From: Alishewanella aestuarii B11
GTDB lineage: Bacteria; Pseudomonadota; Gammaproteobacteria; Enterobacterales; Alteromonadaceae
NCBI RefSeq assembly: GCF_000280055.1
Contig: NZ_ALAB01000026.1
Location: 1 to 64,000 of the forward strand
DNA length: 64,000 nt
Reading direction: 5' to 3'
How positions within the stretch are numbered: position 1 is the stretch's first letter; each line of letters starts with the position of its first letter. The translations under genes and the position numbers were made by a program. The notes beneath the pieces are model-generated. The model searched no databases. It was not told the origin of the DNA and saw only the letters and a program-made list of their open reading frames with translations. Shown here one piece after another: positions 24,747 to 33,918 of this stretch.

Positions 24747-25988
24747 CAGGGCTCCCGCATGAGTGTTTAATTTTCAAACACTCTGCTGCTGAAACCAGCT
24801 TTTAAGACATCTTCCAAATAATCCGTTTTCATCCAGGCACGTTTTTGTTTTGCGGGGATGCTGCCTTTCGATGGCTCTGCTCTTAGCATATTTAAAGACC
24901 ATTGCCGTAGTATTGACCAGTTTTCCGCCGCGTGATTCTGATAAATCTGGCAAGCATCTTCTTTCATGCTGACATCCAGCACCCAATGTAGGCTATTTTC
25001 AACGGCCCAATGAGCTCTAACCGCCTCGGCTAACTGTACTTCGTTCAGCTTGGCTGAACTGATGTAGTAACGATAAGTGAGTTCCGATTTTTTTCCTTTT
25101 ACTTCCCGGTAACTTAGATTCATTCCAACGGTTTGCAGACCAACCCATTTACTAAAGTTTCCCTTCAGTTCGCTGGCGTCTTTTACATGGTAACTTCTTG
25201 CTTCTATTCGGCCTCGGTTCTTTTCTATGACAATCCCATCAAGAGGGCGACTTCGTTGCCCGGCAAATAACGCTTCTACTGCGTTGTATAACGTTCCCTG
25301 GTTTGCCTTAAGCGCCAACAGATAATCCCCATTCCCCTCTATCACTTGCTCTGCTATCGCCGTTTGACATCCCATCGCATCTATTGAAACCAGGGCGCCT
25401 TCAATATCCAGCAATCGAATCAGCTCTGGGATGGCTGTGATTTCATTCGATTTTTCCACGGTCTTCAGCTGCCCCAACACCACTTTGTTCGCACAAGCAA
25501 AGGCGTTCACCATATGGATGGTCGATTTTCTGTCTTCTGGTGCATAAGAGCTACGTAGCGTTTTGCCATCTATGGCAATCACTTCTCCCTGCGTTAGCTT
25601 GTGCACCGCTTGCATCCAGTCGATAAAACATTGCCTGAATTGTTCCGGAGCAATTTTGGAAATAATACGCGCTATCGTGTCATCTACCGGGACGCCATCA
25701 CTTAAAAAACCTTGTTTCTGAAACCACTCGTGATGACCTTTAGCATAATCATGGATCTCCGACCATCCCTCTGCGCCTGCAATCACGCCACATAAGGTCA
25801 CGAATAAAACATCAGATAAAGGATAGGTAACTTTTGCAGACTGACGGTTGTCGATGATGGTGTCAAAGTGTGTAGTAAAGAGTTCAAGGTACATGGCATG
25901 CTTCCAAAAAAGGAGTATATGATCACAACTAGATCAGATCGTCAAACTGATCGTTTATTGTTTAAAAAACGTTCGCGATCTCGCCCTG
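24747..25988 (-). mobile_element. ISAs1-family insertion sequence (1242 bp)
   Basis: The boundaries are set by the terminal inverted repeat beginning CAGGGC at 24747 (plus strand) and at 25988 (minus strand), and by a perfect 10-bp target duplication GCTTTCATCC outside both ends. The inner parts of the ends are only partly alike (both reach a GTTT...TAA stretch after about 20 bases). Duplications of 8-10 bp and CAGGG ends suit the ISAs1 family. A single transposase gene fills the element. The perfect duplication and full-length gene suggest a recent insertion. Confidence 0.88.
24767..25894 (-). CDS. ISAs1-family transposase
   Basis: 375-residue DDE transposase of the ISAs1/H-repeat type. The N-terminal associated domain (LFTTHFDTIIDNRQSAKVTYPLSDVLF) precedes a DDE core with EVIAIDGKTLRSS, ALVSIDAMGCQT and the AHWAVENSLHWVLDVSMKED region holding the final acidic residue. 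The gene is uninterrupted and fills nearly the whole element, ending 20 bases from the left end. An 8-bp inverted repeat (GAGTGTTT/AAACACTC, 24761-24783) overlaps its stop and could terminate transcription. Confidence 0.93.
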   Translation of the reverse strand: MYLELFTTHFDTIIDNRQSAKVTYPLSDVLFVTLCGVIAGAEGWSEIHDYAKGHHEWFQKQGFLSDGVPVDDTIARIISKIAPEQFRQCFIDWMQAVHKLTQGEVIAIDGKTLRSSYAPEDRKSTIHMVNAFACANKVVLGQLKTVEKSNEITAIPELIRLLDIEGALVSIDAMGCQTAIAEQVIEGNGDYLLALKANQGTLYNAVEALFAGQRSRPLDGIVIEKNRGRIEARSYHVKDASELKGNFSKWVGLQTVGMNLSYREVKGKKSELTYRYYISSAKLNEVQLAEAVRAHWAVENSLHWVLDVSMKEDACQIYQNHAAENWSILRQWSLNMLRAEPSKGSIPAKQKRAWMKTDYLEDVLKAGFSSRVFEN

Positions 25989-25998
25989 GCTTTCATCC
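25989..25998. repeat. Target site duplication, right copy
   Basis: GCTTTCATCC, the partner of 24737-24746; it flanks the CAGGGC end of the insertion sequence directly. Confidence 0.88.
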
Positions 25999-26512
25999 GC
26001 ATCGCCGGAATAAGAATTCACACCCGCCAGCAGATAGGTTTGGCTTTGCGGTGAGAAATCCAGCTTAAAGCCGGTTAAATAAGCCACCCCCAGATCGACA
26101 ACATTGAAATCAGCCCGGCCCCGTGATTGCCGACTGTAATCGGCACGCAAAACCCAGTTAGGCGCGAACTGCACTGAGCCACCGATATAAGGGCCATCGC
26201 CGCCAGCATCAGTATAGCCGGCACCAATATAATTCCAGCGGATATTAGCTTCAGCGGGCACCAGCGTCAGTGCACTAAGCACAGTAAGAGCAATAAACGT
26301 CTTGTTCATATCACAACTCCAGATAAAGGTTGCTGCGCTAAATTAGCGCTTTACACAGGGACCTAATTTAGCCGGCTAGCCTTAACCGGCTATGAATCGC
26401 GGCTAAGTGGCGAGATAGTTCTAGATAAGCGAACAAAGACTGCCGAATTTTGCACTTATCTTTCGAATGATTATCAGATTTAATAGCACCAACAACTTAA
26501 CCGGAGGTGACT

Positions 26513-27385
26513 ATGCGTAGCATCAAACAACTGATCTCAGCCGTTACTGTATCGGACGGTGCTGGAGTAAAAATCAAACGTAGTCTGGGACAACAACCGC
26601 AACTGCGGTTAGATCCCTTCCTGATGCTGGATTGTTTCGGCTCGGAGCACGCCAGTGACTATATTGCCGGCTTTCCGGCTCACCCACACCGGGGCTTTGA
26701 AACGGTCACCTATATGCTGGATGGTCATATGTTGCATGAAGACCACCTGGGTAATAAAGGCCATCTGAAGAGTGGTGGTGTGCAATGGATGACGGCCGGC
26801 CGCGGTATTATCCACTCCGAAATGCCACAGCAGGAATCAGGCCTGATGCGCGGTTTTCAGTTATGGCTGAATTTACCCGCCGCTGAAAAAATGAAAGACG
26901 CAGCTTATGTTGATATCGCCCCTGAGCAGATCCCGACAGCTCAGCTTGCAGCAGGGATCAGCGCAAAAGTTATCGCAGGAGTCCTAGAACAGCCAGGGCA
27001 GCAATGGGCTGGTCCAATTCAAGGTCTGAGCACAGCACCGCTGTATTTTGATTTTACTGTCGAGGCGGGTGCTAGCCTCAGTATTCCGGTACCGGATGGT
27101 CACAATGTGCTGCTTTACCCTTTTAGTGGCGAAATCAGCGTGACGGGTAGTAAAGTCAAAGAGCATCATGCTGCGGTGCTGGGAACCTCAGGCGATGTCG
27201 AGTTCACGGCACTGACCTCCTGCCGGGTGCTGCTTCTGGCTGCTAAACCTATTAACGAGCCTATTGTGCAATATGGTCCCTTTGTTATGAATAGTGTGGA
27301 GGAAATTGAGCAAGCGATCCGCGACTATCAGAGTGGCCGTTTAACGTCCGGCAAGCCGGCGCAGAGCATCCGCTTACATCAATAG
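26513..27385 (+). CDS. Pirin family protein
   Basis: 290-residue pirin (bicupin). The N-terminal cupin shows the metal-binding pattern HPHRGFETVTYMLDG, followed by EDHLGNKGHLKSGGVQWMTAGRGIIHSE. Some bacterial pirins oxidise quercetin or bind metabolic enzymes; the actual role here is unknown. A GTG six bases earlier is in frame but lies inside the ribosome site GGAGG, so the ATG at 26513 is taken as the start. Confidence 0.9.
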   Translation: MRSIKQLISAVTVSDGAGVKIKRSLGQQPQLRLDPFLMLDCFGSEHASDYIAGFPAHPHRGFETVTYMLDGHMLHEDHLGNKGHLKSGGVQWMTAGRGIIHSEMPQQESGLMRGFQLWLNLPAAEKMKDAAYVDIAPEQIPTAQLAAGISAKVIAGVLEQPGQQWAGPIQGLSTAPLYFDFTVEAGASLSIPVPDGHNVLLYPFSGEISVTGSKVKEHHAAVLGTSGDVEFTALTSCRVLLLAAKPINEPIVQYGPFVMNSVEEIEQAIRDYQSGRLTSGKPAQSIRLHQ

Positions 27386-27394
27386 ACCGTTTAG

Positions 27395-27425
27395 AAAGCC
27401 GGTGCTTTTCCGGGGCACTGGCTTT
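27395..27425 (+). terminator. Weak hairpin after pirin, overlapping the mtnN promoter region
   Basis: AAAGCC...GGCTTT stem with an inner GTGC/GCAC pairing and one mismatch, ending in TTTAT. The TATAAT at 27425-27430, 30 bases before mtnN, may be the -10 element of the next gene, so the hairpin and promoter are tightly packed. Confidence 0.4.
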
Positions 27426-27459
27426 ATAATATTGTTTTCGACTAATCCGGATTCAACAC

Positions 27460-28170
27460 ATGCAACTGATTGGTATTATTGGGGCGATGGAGCAGGAAGT
27501 CGCCCTGCTAAAACAACAAATTAACCAGGTTCGTACCGAGCAGCTGGGCGGCTATACCTTTTATTTGGGTGAACTGGCCGGCAAACAGGTGGTGCTGGTG
27601 CAATCAGGCATCGGTAAAGTTGCTGCGGCTGTGGCGACGACGCTGATGATTTGTCAGTTCAAACCCGACTGTATTATTAACACTGGCTCAGCAGGCGGTT
27701 TTGATCCGGAGTTGAATGTCGGCGATGTGGTGATCAGTACCGAGGTCCGGCATCATGATGTCGATGTCACGGCCTTTGGTTACGAGTTAGGTCAGGTGCC
27801 ACAGATGCCACCGGCCTTTATCGCGCATCCGGCGCTGGTACGGGCCGCAGAGCAAAGCATCAGTACCCTGGGTTTTTGTAAAACCAAGAAAGGGCTGATT
27901 GCTACCGGTGATAGTTTTATGTGCGATCCGGAGCGGATTGCCCGCACCCGCACACAATTTCCAGAGATGCTGGCAGTAGAAATGGAAGGCGCCGCCATTG
28001 CACAAAGCTGTTATATGCTGCAAACCCCCTTCGTTGTGATCCGCAGCCTCAGCGATATTGCCGGCAAAGAATCGCCGCAATCCTTTGATGCCTATCTTGA
28101 AGTTGCCTCCAAGCACAGCTCTGCCATGGTGCTGGAGTTACTGGCAGCAGTTGGCGACTTAACGTTGTAA
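27460..28170 (+). CDS. mtnN: 5'-methylthioadenosine/S-adenosylhomocysteine nucleosidase
   Basis: 236-residue MTA/SAH nucleosidase, removing adenine from methylthioadenosine and S-adenosylhomocysteine in the methyl cycle and AI-2 pathway. It starts with the canonical MQLIGIIGAMEQEVALL, has the nucleoside-binding ATGDSFMC and AVEMEGAAIAQ segments (catalytic glutamate) and the RSLSDIA motif with the catalytic Asp. The CbiB-like gene follows 7 bases later, a pairing seen in related bacteria. Confidence 0.95.
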   Translation: MQLIGIIGAMEQEVALLKQQINQVRTEQLGGYTFYLGELAGKQVVLVQSGIGKVAAAVATTLMICQFKPDCIINTGSAGGFDPELNVGDVVISTEVRHHDVDVTAFGYELGQVPQMPPAFIAHPALVRAAEQSISTLGFCKTKKGLIATGDSFMCDPERIARTRTQFPEMLAVEMEGAAIAQSCYMLQTPFVVIRSLSDIAGKESPQSFDAYLEVASKHSSAMVLELLAAVGDLTL

Positions 28171-28177
28171 CTGACGG

Positions 28178-29131
28178 ATGGCCGAATCGCTGCTGTTTGC
28201 CGCAGCACTTTGCGCGATCAGTTTGCTGGCTGCCTGGCTGCTGCCGGTCAGCCTGCAACTGCACCCGGTTAGCCTGGTCGCCCGCTTCTGTCAGAAACTG
28301 GCGCTGAAAGTCCATCCCGATGCCCGGCGTCCCGCAGCACAACAGCGTCTTGCCGGTTTGCTGGCGCTGTTGTTAGTGCTGAGTCTCCCCTTGCTATTGT
28401 GGTATGGCTTCTATCTGATGTCATCCTGGCCCCTGTTACTGGATGCCATTATCTTACTCTGCTGTTTTAGCTGGGCCGGCTACCGCCAGCTGGGACTATC
28501 GTTGTGCCGCCAGCTGGAGCAAGGGCAATTGGCCCAAGCCAGGCAACAAGCTCAACTACTGCTATTGCGCGATAGCAAAGCGCTCAGTCAGTTAGGGTTG
28601 GTAAAGGCCGCGCTGGAGAGCCTGACCGTACGCTTTCAGCAACAGGTTGTGGCGATCATCTTCTGGTACCTTATTGCCGGTGCCGCCGGCGCCCTGTGCT
28701 GTCGCTTATGCCAGATAGCCAGTCAGCAGTGGTCAGTTAAACGGCCTGAGTTCCGGGAATTTGGCCGTGCCGCGGCGCTGTGCAGCCGCCTGTTTAATGT
28801 GCCAGCTTATCTGCTTGGCGCCATTTTGTTGCACCTGCAAAGTATTGGCCGTCAGGCACAAGCTCCGGTAGAGCGGACTGAGGGTAAAGCCTTTCCTGTT
28901 AGCCGCCGCCTGTTGTTACAGCAACTTAGCCGTACCCTAAAGGTAAGTCTGGGCGGTCCGGCTCGTTATCAGCAACATGAAGTTCGCCGGCCACGCCTAC
29001 AACAACGCTATGAGCCGGTGGTCGCAGATGTCAGACGGCTGCTGACCCTGCTCGATTATCAGCTCTATATCTGGCTGCTGTTACTGTGCCTGTGCTGTTG
29101 CCTGCTATGGTTTGTCGCAATGCCAGGCTAA
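28178..29131 (+). CDS. CobD/CbiB-like membrane protein
   Basis: 317-residue polytopic membrane protein resembling the CobD/CbiB (cobalamin biosynthesis, aminopropanol attachment) family, with features such as HPVSLVARFCQKLA, the LLLRDSKALSQLGLVKAALESLT segment and PAYLLGAILL. No other cobalamin genes are near, and in this lineage mtnN-linked copies are often the only CbiB-like gene, so a cobalamin role is not assured. It overlaps the mtnN transcript and should be co-expressed with it. Confidence 0.65.
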   Translation: MAESLLFAAALCAISLLAAWLLPVSLQLHPVSLVARFCQKLALKVHPDARRPAAQQRLAGLLALLLVLSLPLLLWYGFYLMSSWPLLLDAIILLCCFSWAGYRQLGLSLCRQLEQGQLAQARQQAQLLLLRDSKALSQLGLVKAALESLTVRFQQQVVAIIFWYLIAGAAGALCCRLCQIASQQWSVKRPEFREFGRAAALCSRLFNVPAYLLGAILLHLQSIGRQAQAPVERTEGKAFPVSRRLLLQQLSRTLKVSLGGPARYQQHEVRRPRLQQRYEPVVADVRRLLTLLDYQLYIWLLLLCLCCCLLWFVAMPG

Positions 29132-29211
29132 ACCTCTGCGCCGACAGATCACTTAGCGTATCGCGACAGACTGGACAAACCCTGTCTGCTCGTTATATGT
29201 TGCTTAGCCGA

Positions 29212-29238
29212 CTCAGGTAGCTTTGCTATCAGCCTGAG
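29212..29238. other. Stem-loop upstream of the GGDEF/EAL gene
   Basis: CTCAGG.TAGC with GCTA..CCTGAG and a TTT loop. There is no T-run on the plus strand. It may end the mtnN-cbiB-like transcript or be a regulatory fold in the 190-base gap. Confidence 0.35.
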
Positions 29239-29322
29239 TTCGCCGGCGCTGTCTTTTCAATACAATAGCCAGATATCAGAGCAGTGACGCAGCGCCGACC
29301 TGACCAGTGAAAGGAACAATTA

Positions 29323-32300
29323 GTGCGAACAGTCTTTGTTGCCTTGCTACTGCTGATCTGCAGCCAGCTGAGCGTGCAAGCGCAAACAACATTATTACCA
29401 TTAACGCCGGAACAAGGCTTATCCAACGGCATGGTCAGAGATCTGCATCTGGATCGCCATGGTTTCCTGTGGATCGCCACGGCCGGCGGTATTAACCGTT
29501 ATGATGGCAATCAGTTAATCGAACTGCACAGCAAAGACCATCGTCTGTCGGAAATTGCCTTTAACGATATTCTGGAAGATAGCCAGGGCCGGCTCTGGCT
29601 CAGTGCGGATCATACCGGTTTGTACCTCTATGACGTGCAAAGCGGTGATTTTGAGCTGTTTGTAAAAGCGCCGCGTGAACCCGGACATCCGGTAGAAGCC
29701 ACCATCCTCACAGTTACTGAATTAGATGCTGAGCATTTACTATTTGTGGTGAATCAGGCCGTGTACCGGCTGCGTATTAAAGATCGGCAACTGGACAAGG
29801 TGTTCGATCTGGCGAATATTGGTTACCCCGCCGGCTGGATCCGCCATTTGCTGGTGCAACAGCAGCAGCTGTTTATCGCCGCCTTTAATGGCCTGATCCA
29901 TCTGGACCTGAACAGCGGCGAGCATCATTACCTGCCACATTTGCCATCAACAATCACTACCCCAACCTCGGCACAACAACATACCAAGTTCCTCCTGGCA
30001 ACAACCGAGCAGCTATATGTTGGTACTGTCAGCGGTCTCTACCGTATAGCGCGGCAGGATATCGACAAATTTCTGCACCATGGTACGCCATATCAGGCAC
30101 AAACCCTGGTGGCAGAACGGAATATCTGGCATCTACGCTACCGCGGCGACAGTCTGCTACTCGCGACAGATAGCGGACTCTGGCAACTGACCGCCAGCCA
30201 AAGCGTCCCTGAATTATTACTGTGTTTTAGCCAAAGCAATCAGCAATTACAGGATAATACGCTGGTTGATATCGCCCTGGATAACGAAGGGGGGTTCTGG
30301 CTGGCAAACCGGGGCGAAGGCGTATTTTATTATCATCCGCAAACCGATGCCTTCCAGAGCTGGTCTGCGAACACCGGTTTTGCACTTAGCCACCCCAATG
30401 TACAGTCAATGACTGAATTGCAAGGTGATATCTGGCTGGCAACCCAGAATGGTTTAAACCGGCTTAATCCGCAAACTGCTGAAGTTAAACAGTACCTGGT
30501 GAATACGAATGCCGCACCCAGTCTGCACCAGGGCCGGATCCAGAAACTGGTCGCACATGCCGACAAACTGTATTTGCAGAGTTATTATGCCGGCTTGCAA
30601 CGCTTTAACCCGGCCAGTGGTGAGTTAGAACCCATTGCCATTGCCCAGGCCGATCTGCTCGGTCCAGGGTTACATTCACTGTTTTATTTTCAGCGCACTT
30701 TTTACTTTGTGCAAAACAAGGCAATTTACCGGTACAACCCTGAACAAAACCAGATCACCGCGCTGGAACAGCTGACTGCCGCACTGCCAATGGAATACTT
30801 TGGTGAGTTTCTGGGTTCGGCCGACAATGGCAAAACCCTGTTACTCAGCACCTCAGACAAGCTGTGGCGTTATGATCCTGCCAGCGGAGACTTAGAACTG
30901 GTGTTCAGCCTGCCGGATCAGCGTCCGCAGTTAAACCGCTATGCCTCGACACTGCACCTCAGCGCCAATGGCGTGTTATGGCTTGGGATCAAGGGCGCAG
31001 GCTTATATGCTTTTCAACCCGACACCTTTGAATTACTGAAACATTTCTCAGTGCAATCCCAATTACGCAGTGACGAAATTCTGGCATTGACCAGTGATGC
31101 TGTGGGCGATCTCTGGTTTTCCTCACGCCATGGCCTGGCCAGAGTGGATACTACCAATCTGCAAGTTGAGTATTTTGGTAAAGCTGATGGTCTGGCATTC
31201 TACGATTTTAACCCGGATGCAGTGTTAAAATTGAGTGATGGTCGTCTGGCCTTTGGCGCCAAAAATGGCGTCATGCTGCTCTCCCCGGCGCAGGTGAATT
31301 ACCAGCAGGTGCCACTGCGAGTCGTTATCACTGAGTTCGCCAACCTCGGTTTGCAACAGCCGGTAGCACAGGGCTTTTTAAATAATCGCAGCTTTACCCT
31401 GCCCTATAATCAAAGTGGCGTTCGTTTACAGTTCAGCGCTATGAGCTTTCAGCAAAATCACCGGCTGCGCTACCGTTTCTGGCTCAGCGGTCAACAGCAA
31501 CAGCATACTGCCGAGCAACAAGGCAACCAGGTGATTTTTCCGCAACTGACACCGGGCCGCTATCAGTTTAATGTGCTGGCAATCTCCCCCCTGACCGGCG
31601 AACAAAGTGAAGTAGCCAGTCTGTGGCTGACTATCACCCCACCCTTATGGCGCTCTGTGCCGGCTTATCTGCTGTATACCTTAGTATTGATGCTGGCAGC
31701 CTTACTAGTTTGGCAGCGCCGGCGCCAGCAGCAGCTATTGCTAAGACGCGCCCATAAAGAACTGTTAAGCAGCGAACAGCGGCTCAATCAGGCGCTATCG
31801 TCGATTAACAGCGGCGCCTTTGAGTGGCAGGCCAGTAATAATAACCTGGAGTCTAACCGCCTGCCGAGAATGCTCGGCACCTCAGAGCTGATGAACCGCA
31901 TTACCTGGCAACAACATTGCTCGCTGATCCACCCCGACGATCTGGCCAATGTTGAACAACAGTGGCAAAGAGTACTGGCTCAACCCGAGCTAATGCTGGA
32001 TATCACCTATCGGATGCGCCATCAGGATGGCCGCTGGTTATGGTTCCGAGACCGGGGCCGGGTGATCGAACTGGACAGTGCTTTGCAGCCCAGCCGTGTC
32101 ACCGGCACCTACAGCAACATTACCGAAACCAAGGCCAACGAAGAGAAAGCCCGGCTGTTTGGTGAAGCCTTCCAGCAAACCCGCGACTGGGTGGTGATCC
32201 TGGATACCCGGCAACGGGTGTTGGCGGCAAACCAGTCGTTCTGCCAGGCCTTTGGCGGTATCGAACCTTATCTTGACAGCCCGCGGGTGCATCATCTTGG

Positions 32301-33840
32301 GATCAGTCTGGTACGTCGCCGCTATTACACCCAGTTGCTGAAAACCATGGCCAAAGGCGATCACTGGCAGGGCGAAGAGCAGGTGATCACGCCTGATGGC
32401 CGCGAACGTCCGACCTTGATTAATATCAGTGCAGTCGGCGAACAGGACGTCAGTTTCTTTGTGTTGGTATTTACTGATATCACCGCACAAAAGGCAGCCG
32501 AGGACGAGTTACGCTATCTGGCCAACTATGATGCATTAACCGGCTTACCAAACCGGGCCCTGCTGATGGACCGCATTCTGCATGCGATCGAGCAGGCCAA
32601 ACGCGAGCGGCGCTCACTGGCATTGTGTTTCCTTGATTTAGATAAGTTCAAACATATCAATGACTCTCTGGGCCATGATATCGGCGATCTGATGTTAAAA
32701 GAGGTTGCCCGGCGCCTGAAATTGACACTACGCGACAGCGATACGGTTGCCCGTTTGGGTGGCGATGAGTTTGTCGTATTGCTGGAGGGCTATAAGAGTA
32801 ACGACAACATCAGTCATGTCGCCCGCAAAATGCTGCATACCATCAGTGAGCCGATGCAACTTGGCTCCGAGACCGTCGCCGTCTCACCCAGTATTGGCAT
32901 CGCCATTTACCCGGATGATGCGTTAAATGGCACTGAGCTGATGAAGCATGCGGATGTCGCCATGTACCATGCCAAAGAAGCCGGGCGCAATAATTTCCAG
33001 TTCTTTATCCGGGAAATGAACGAAAAAGCCCATATGCAACTGGCGCGGGAAACCCGCTTACGCAGAGCCATAGCGCAGCAGGAGTTTGTTAATTTCTATC
33101 AACCGATTATCGACAGCCGCGAGCATAGTATTGTCGGTGCGGAAGTACTGTTACGCTGGCAAAGCAGCGACGGCATGATATCGCCGGCGGAATTTATTCC
33201 GTTAGCCGAAGATTTACGACTAATCGTCAATATGACGCAACAATTACTGGAACGGGCGCTGTCAGATCTGCAGCAATGGCGCCAGGCCGATTATGCACTC
33301 TATTTATCAGTCAATCTGACCACCCAACACTTGGAACAACCGGCACTGGCGGAAACCGTGCTGGCACTACTGAAAAAATACCGGTTACCAGCCCATGCAC
33401 TGCGTTTTGAAATTACCGAAAGTGCGCTGATGCGCGATCAGCAAAGTGCGATCCGCACCATGCAATCACTTAGCGACGCCGGTATTAAGCTGGCGCTGGA
33501 TGATTTTGGTACCGGCTACTCTTCACTGAAATACCTAAAAGAGCTGCCACTGGATGCGATTAAAATTGATCGCAGCTTTGTGCAGGACATCGGTATCGAC
33601 CATAACGACGAAACCATTATTGATGCCATGCTTAGCATGGCCGGCAGTCTGGGGCTGTATTGCGTGGCGGAAGGGGTAGAAACCGAACAGCAGTTGGCGT
33701 TCTTTAATAAACGCCATTGCTATCTGATCCAGGGCTTCCTGTTTAGCAAACCCCTACCTGCCGATGCCCTGCTGGCGTTGCTGCAATCAGAACAATTTGC
33801 GCCGGCGCCTTACAGTGAAAACGAAAACTGGCAGATTTAA
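29323..33840 (+). CDS. Membrane sensor with propeller, PAS, GGDEF and EAL domains
   Basis: 1505-residue cyclic-di-GMP enzyme. A GTG start with AAGGA upstream gives a signal peptide cut near VQA. Two-component-regulator beta-propeller repeats (NGMVRDLHLDRHGFLWIAT style) fill residues ~25-650, a Y_Y_Y domain ~665-765 follows, then one membrane helix at ~780-800, two PAS domains (~830-1060), GGDEF (~1070-1230) and EAL (~1245-1490). The active-site GGDEF (Gly1146 onward) is intact, so diguanylate cyclase activity is likely. In the EAL domain the signature reads EVL with the metal-binding Glu1274 kept, and DDFGTGYSSL and KIDRSFV are present, so phosphodiesterase activity is also possible. The periplasmic propeller would sense an unknown ligand. 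Confidence 0.9.
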   Translation: MRTVFVALLLLICSQLSVQAQTTLLPLTPEQGLSNGMVRDLHLDRHGFLWIATAGGINRYDGNQLIELHSKDHRLSEIAFNDILEDSQGRLWLSADHTGLYLYDVQSGDFELFVKAPREPGHPVEATILTVTELDAEHLLFVVNQAVYRLRIKDRQLDKVFDLANIGYPAGWIRHLLVQQQQLFIAAFNGLIHLDLNSGEHHYLPHLPSTITTPTSAQQHTKFLLATTEQLYVGTVSGLYRIARQDIDKFLHHGTPYQAQTLVAERNIWHLRYRGDSLLLATDSGLWQLTASQSVPELLLCFSQSNQQLQDNTLVDIALDNEGGFWLANRGEGVFYYHPQTDAFQSWSANTGFALSHPNVQSMTELQGDIWLATQNGLNRLNPQTAEVKQYLVNTNAAPSLHQGRIQKLVAHADKLYLQSYYAGLQRFNPASGELEPIAIAQADLLGPGLHSLFYFQRTFYFVQNKAIYRYNPEQNQITALEQLTAALPMEYFGEFLGSADNGKTLLLSTSDKLWRYDPASGDLELVFSLPDQRPQLNRYASTLHLSANGVLWLGIKGAGLYAFQPDTFELLKHFSVQSQLRSDEILALTSDAVGDLWFSSRHGLARVDTTNLQVEYFGKADGLAFYDFNPDAVLKLSDGRLAFGAKNGVMLLSPAQVNYQQVPLRVVITEFANLGLQQPVAQGFLNNRSFTLPYNQSGVRLQFSAMSFQQNHRLRYRFWLSGQQQQHTAEQQGNQVIFPQLTPGRYQFNVLAISPLTGEQSEVASLWLTITPPLWRSVPAYLLYTLVLMLAALLVWQRRRQQQLLLRRAHKELLSSEQRLNQALSSINSGAFEWQASNNNLESNRLPRMLGTSELMNRITWQQHCSLIHPDDLANVEQQWQRVLAQPELMLDITYRMRHQDGRWLWFRDRGRVIELDSALQPSRVTGTYSNITETKANEEKARLFGEAFQQTRDWVVILDTRQRVLAANQSFCQAFGGIEPYLDSPRVHHLGISLVRRRYYTQLLKTMAKGDHWQGEEQVITPDGRERPTLINISAVGEQDVSFFVLVFTDITAQKAAEDELRYLANYDALTGLPNRALLMDRILHAIEQAKRERRSLALCFLDLDKFKHINDSLGHDIGDLMLKEVARRLKLTLRDSDTVARLGGDEFVVLLEGYKSNDNISHVARKMLHTISEPMQLGSETVAVSPSIGIAIYPDDALNGTELMKHADVAMYHAKEAGRNNFQFFIREMNEKAHMQLARETRLRRAIAQQEFVNFYQPIIDSREHSIVGAEVLLRWQSSDGMISPAEFIPLAEDLRLIVNMTQQLLERALSDLQQWRQADYALYLSVNLTTQHLEQPALAETVLALLKKYRLPAHALRFEITESALMRDQQSAIRTMQSLSDAGIKLALDDFGTGYSSLKYLKELPLDAIKIDRSFVQDIGIDHNDETIIDAMLSMAGSLGLYCVAEGVETEQQLAFFNKRHCYLIQGFLFSKPLPADALLALLQSEQFAPAPYSENENWQI

Positions 33841-33918
33841 ACGCTGTTTAGTCGCTGGTTCAGGCTTTTGTCACGATTCAGCGGTATACTGGCGGCTTTG
33901 TAATTCGCCGGATGCATT

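Larger units (their letters stand above)
24521..26309 (-). pseudogene. Outer-membrane beta-barrel protein gene split by an insertion sequence
   Basis: The N-terminal part (25989-26309) begins with a signal peptide ending PAEA and alternating polar/aromatic strands up to SGDADES. The C-terminal part (24521-24746) resumes with GLYFGAG and ends in SYQF, the classical C-terminal aromatic of outer membrane barrels. Removing the insertion sequence and one copy of the 10-bp duplication restores one frame, SYSGDADESGLYFGAG, of 178 residues. As found, translation of the first part runs into the element and stops after eight foreign residues (QGEIANVF). The original function is not recognisable beyond a small OMP-type barrel. 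Confidence 0.85.

Noticed and set aside
24774..24986. Separate 70-residue frame within the transposase region
   Set aside because: It is an out-of-phase reading of the intact transposase gene; there is no sign that the element makes a frameshift product.
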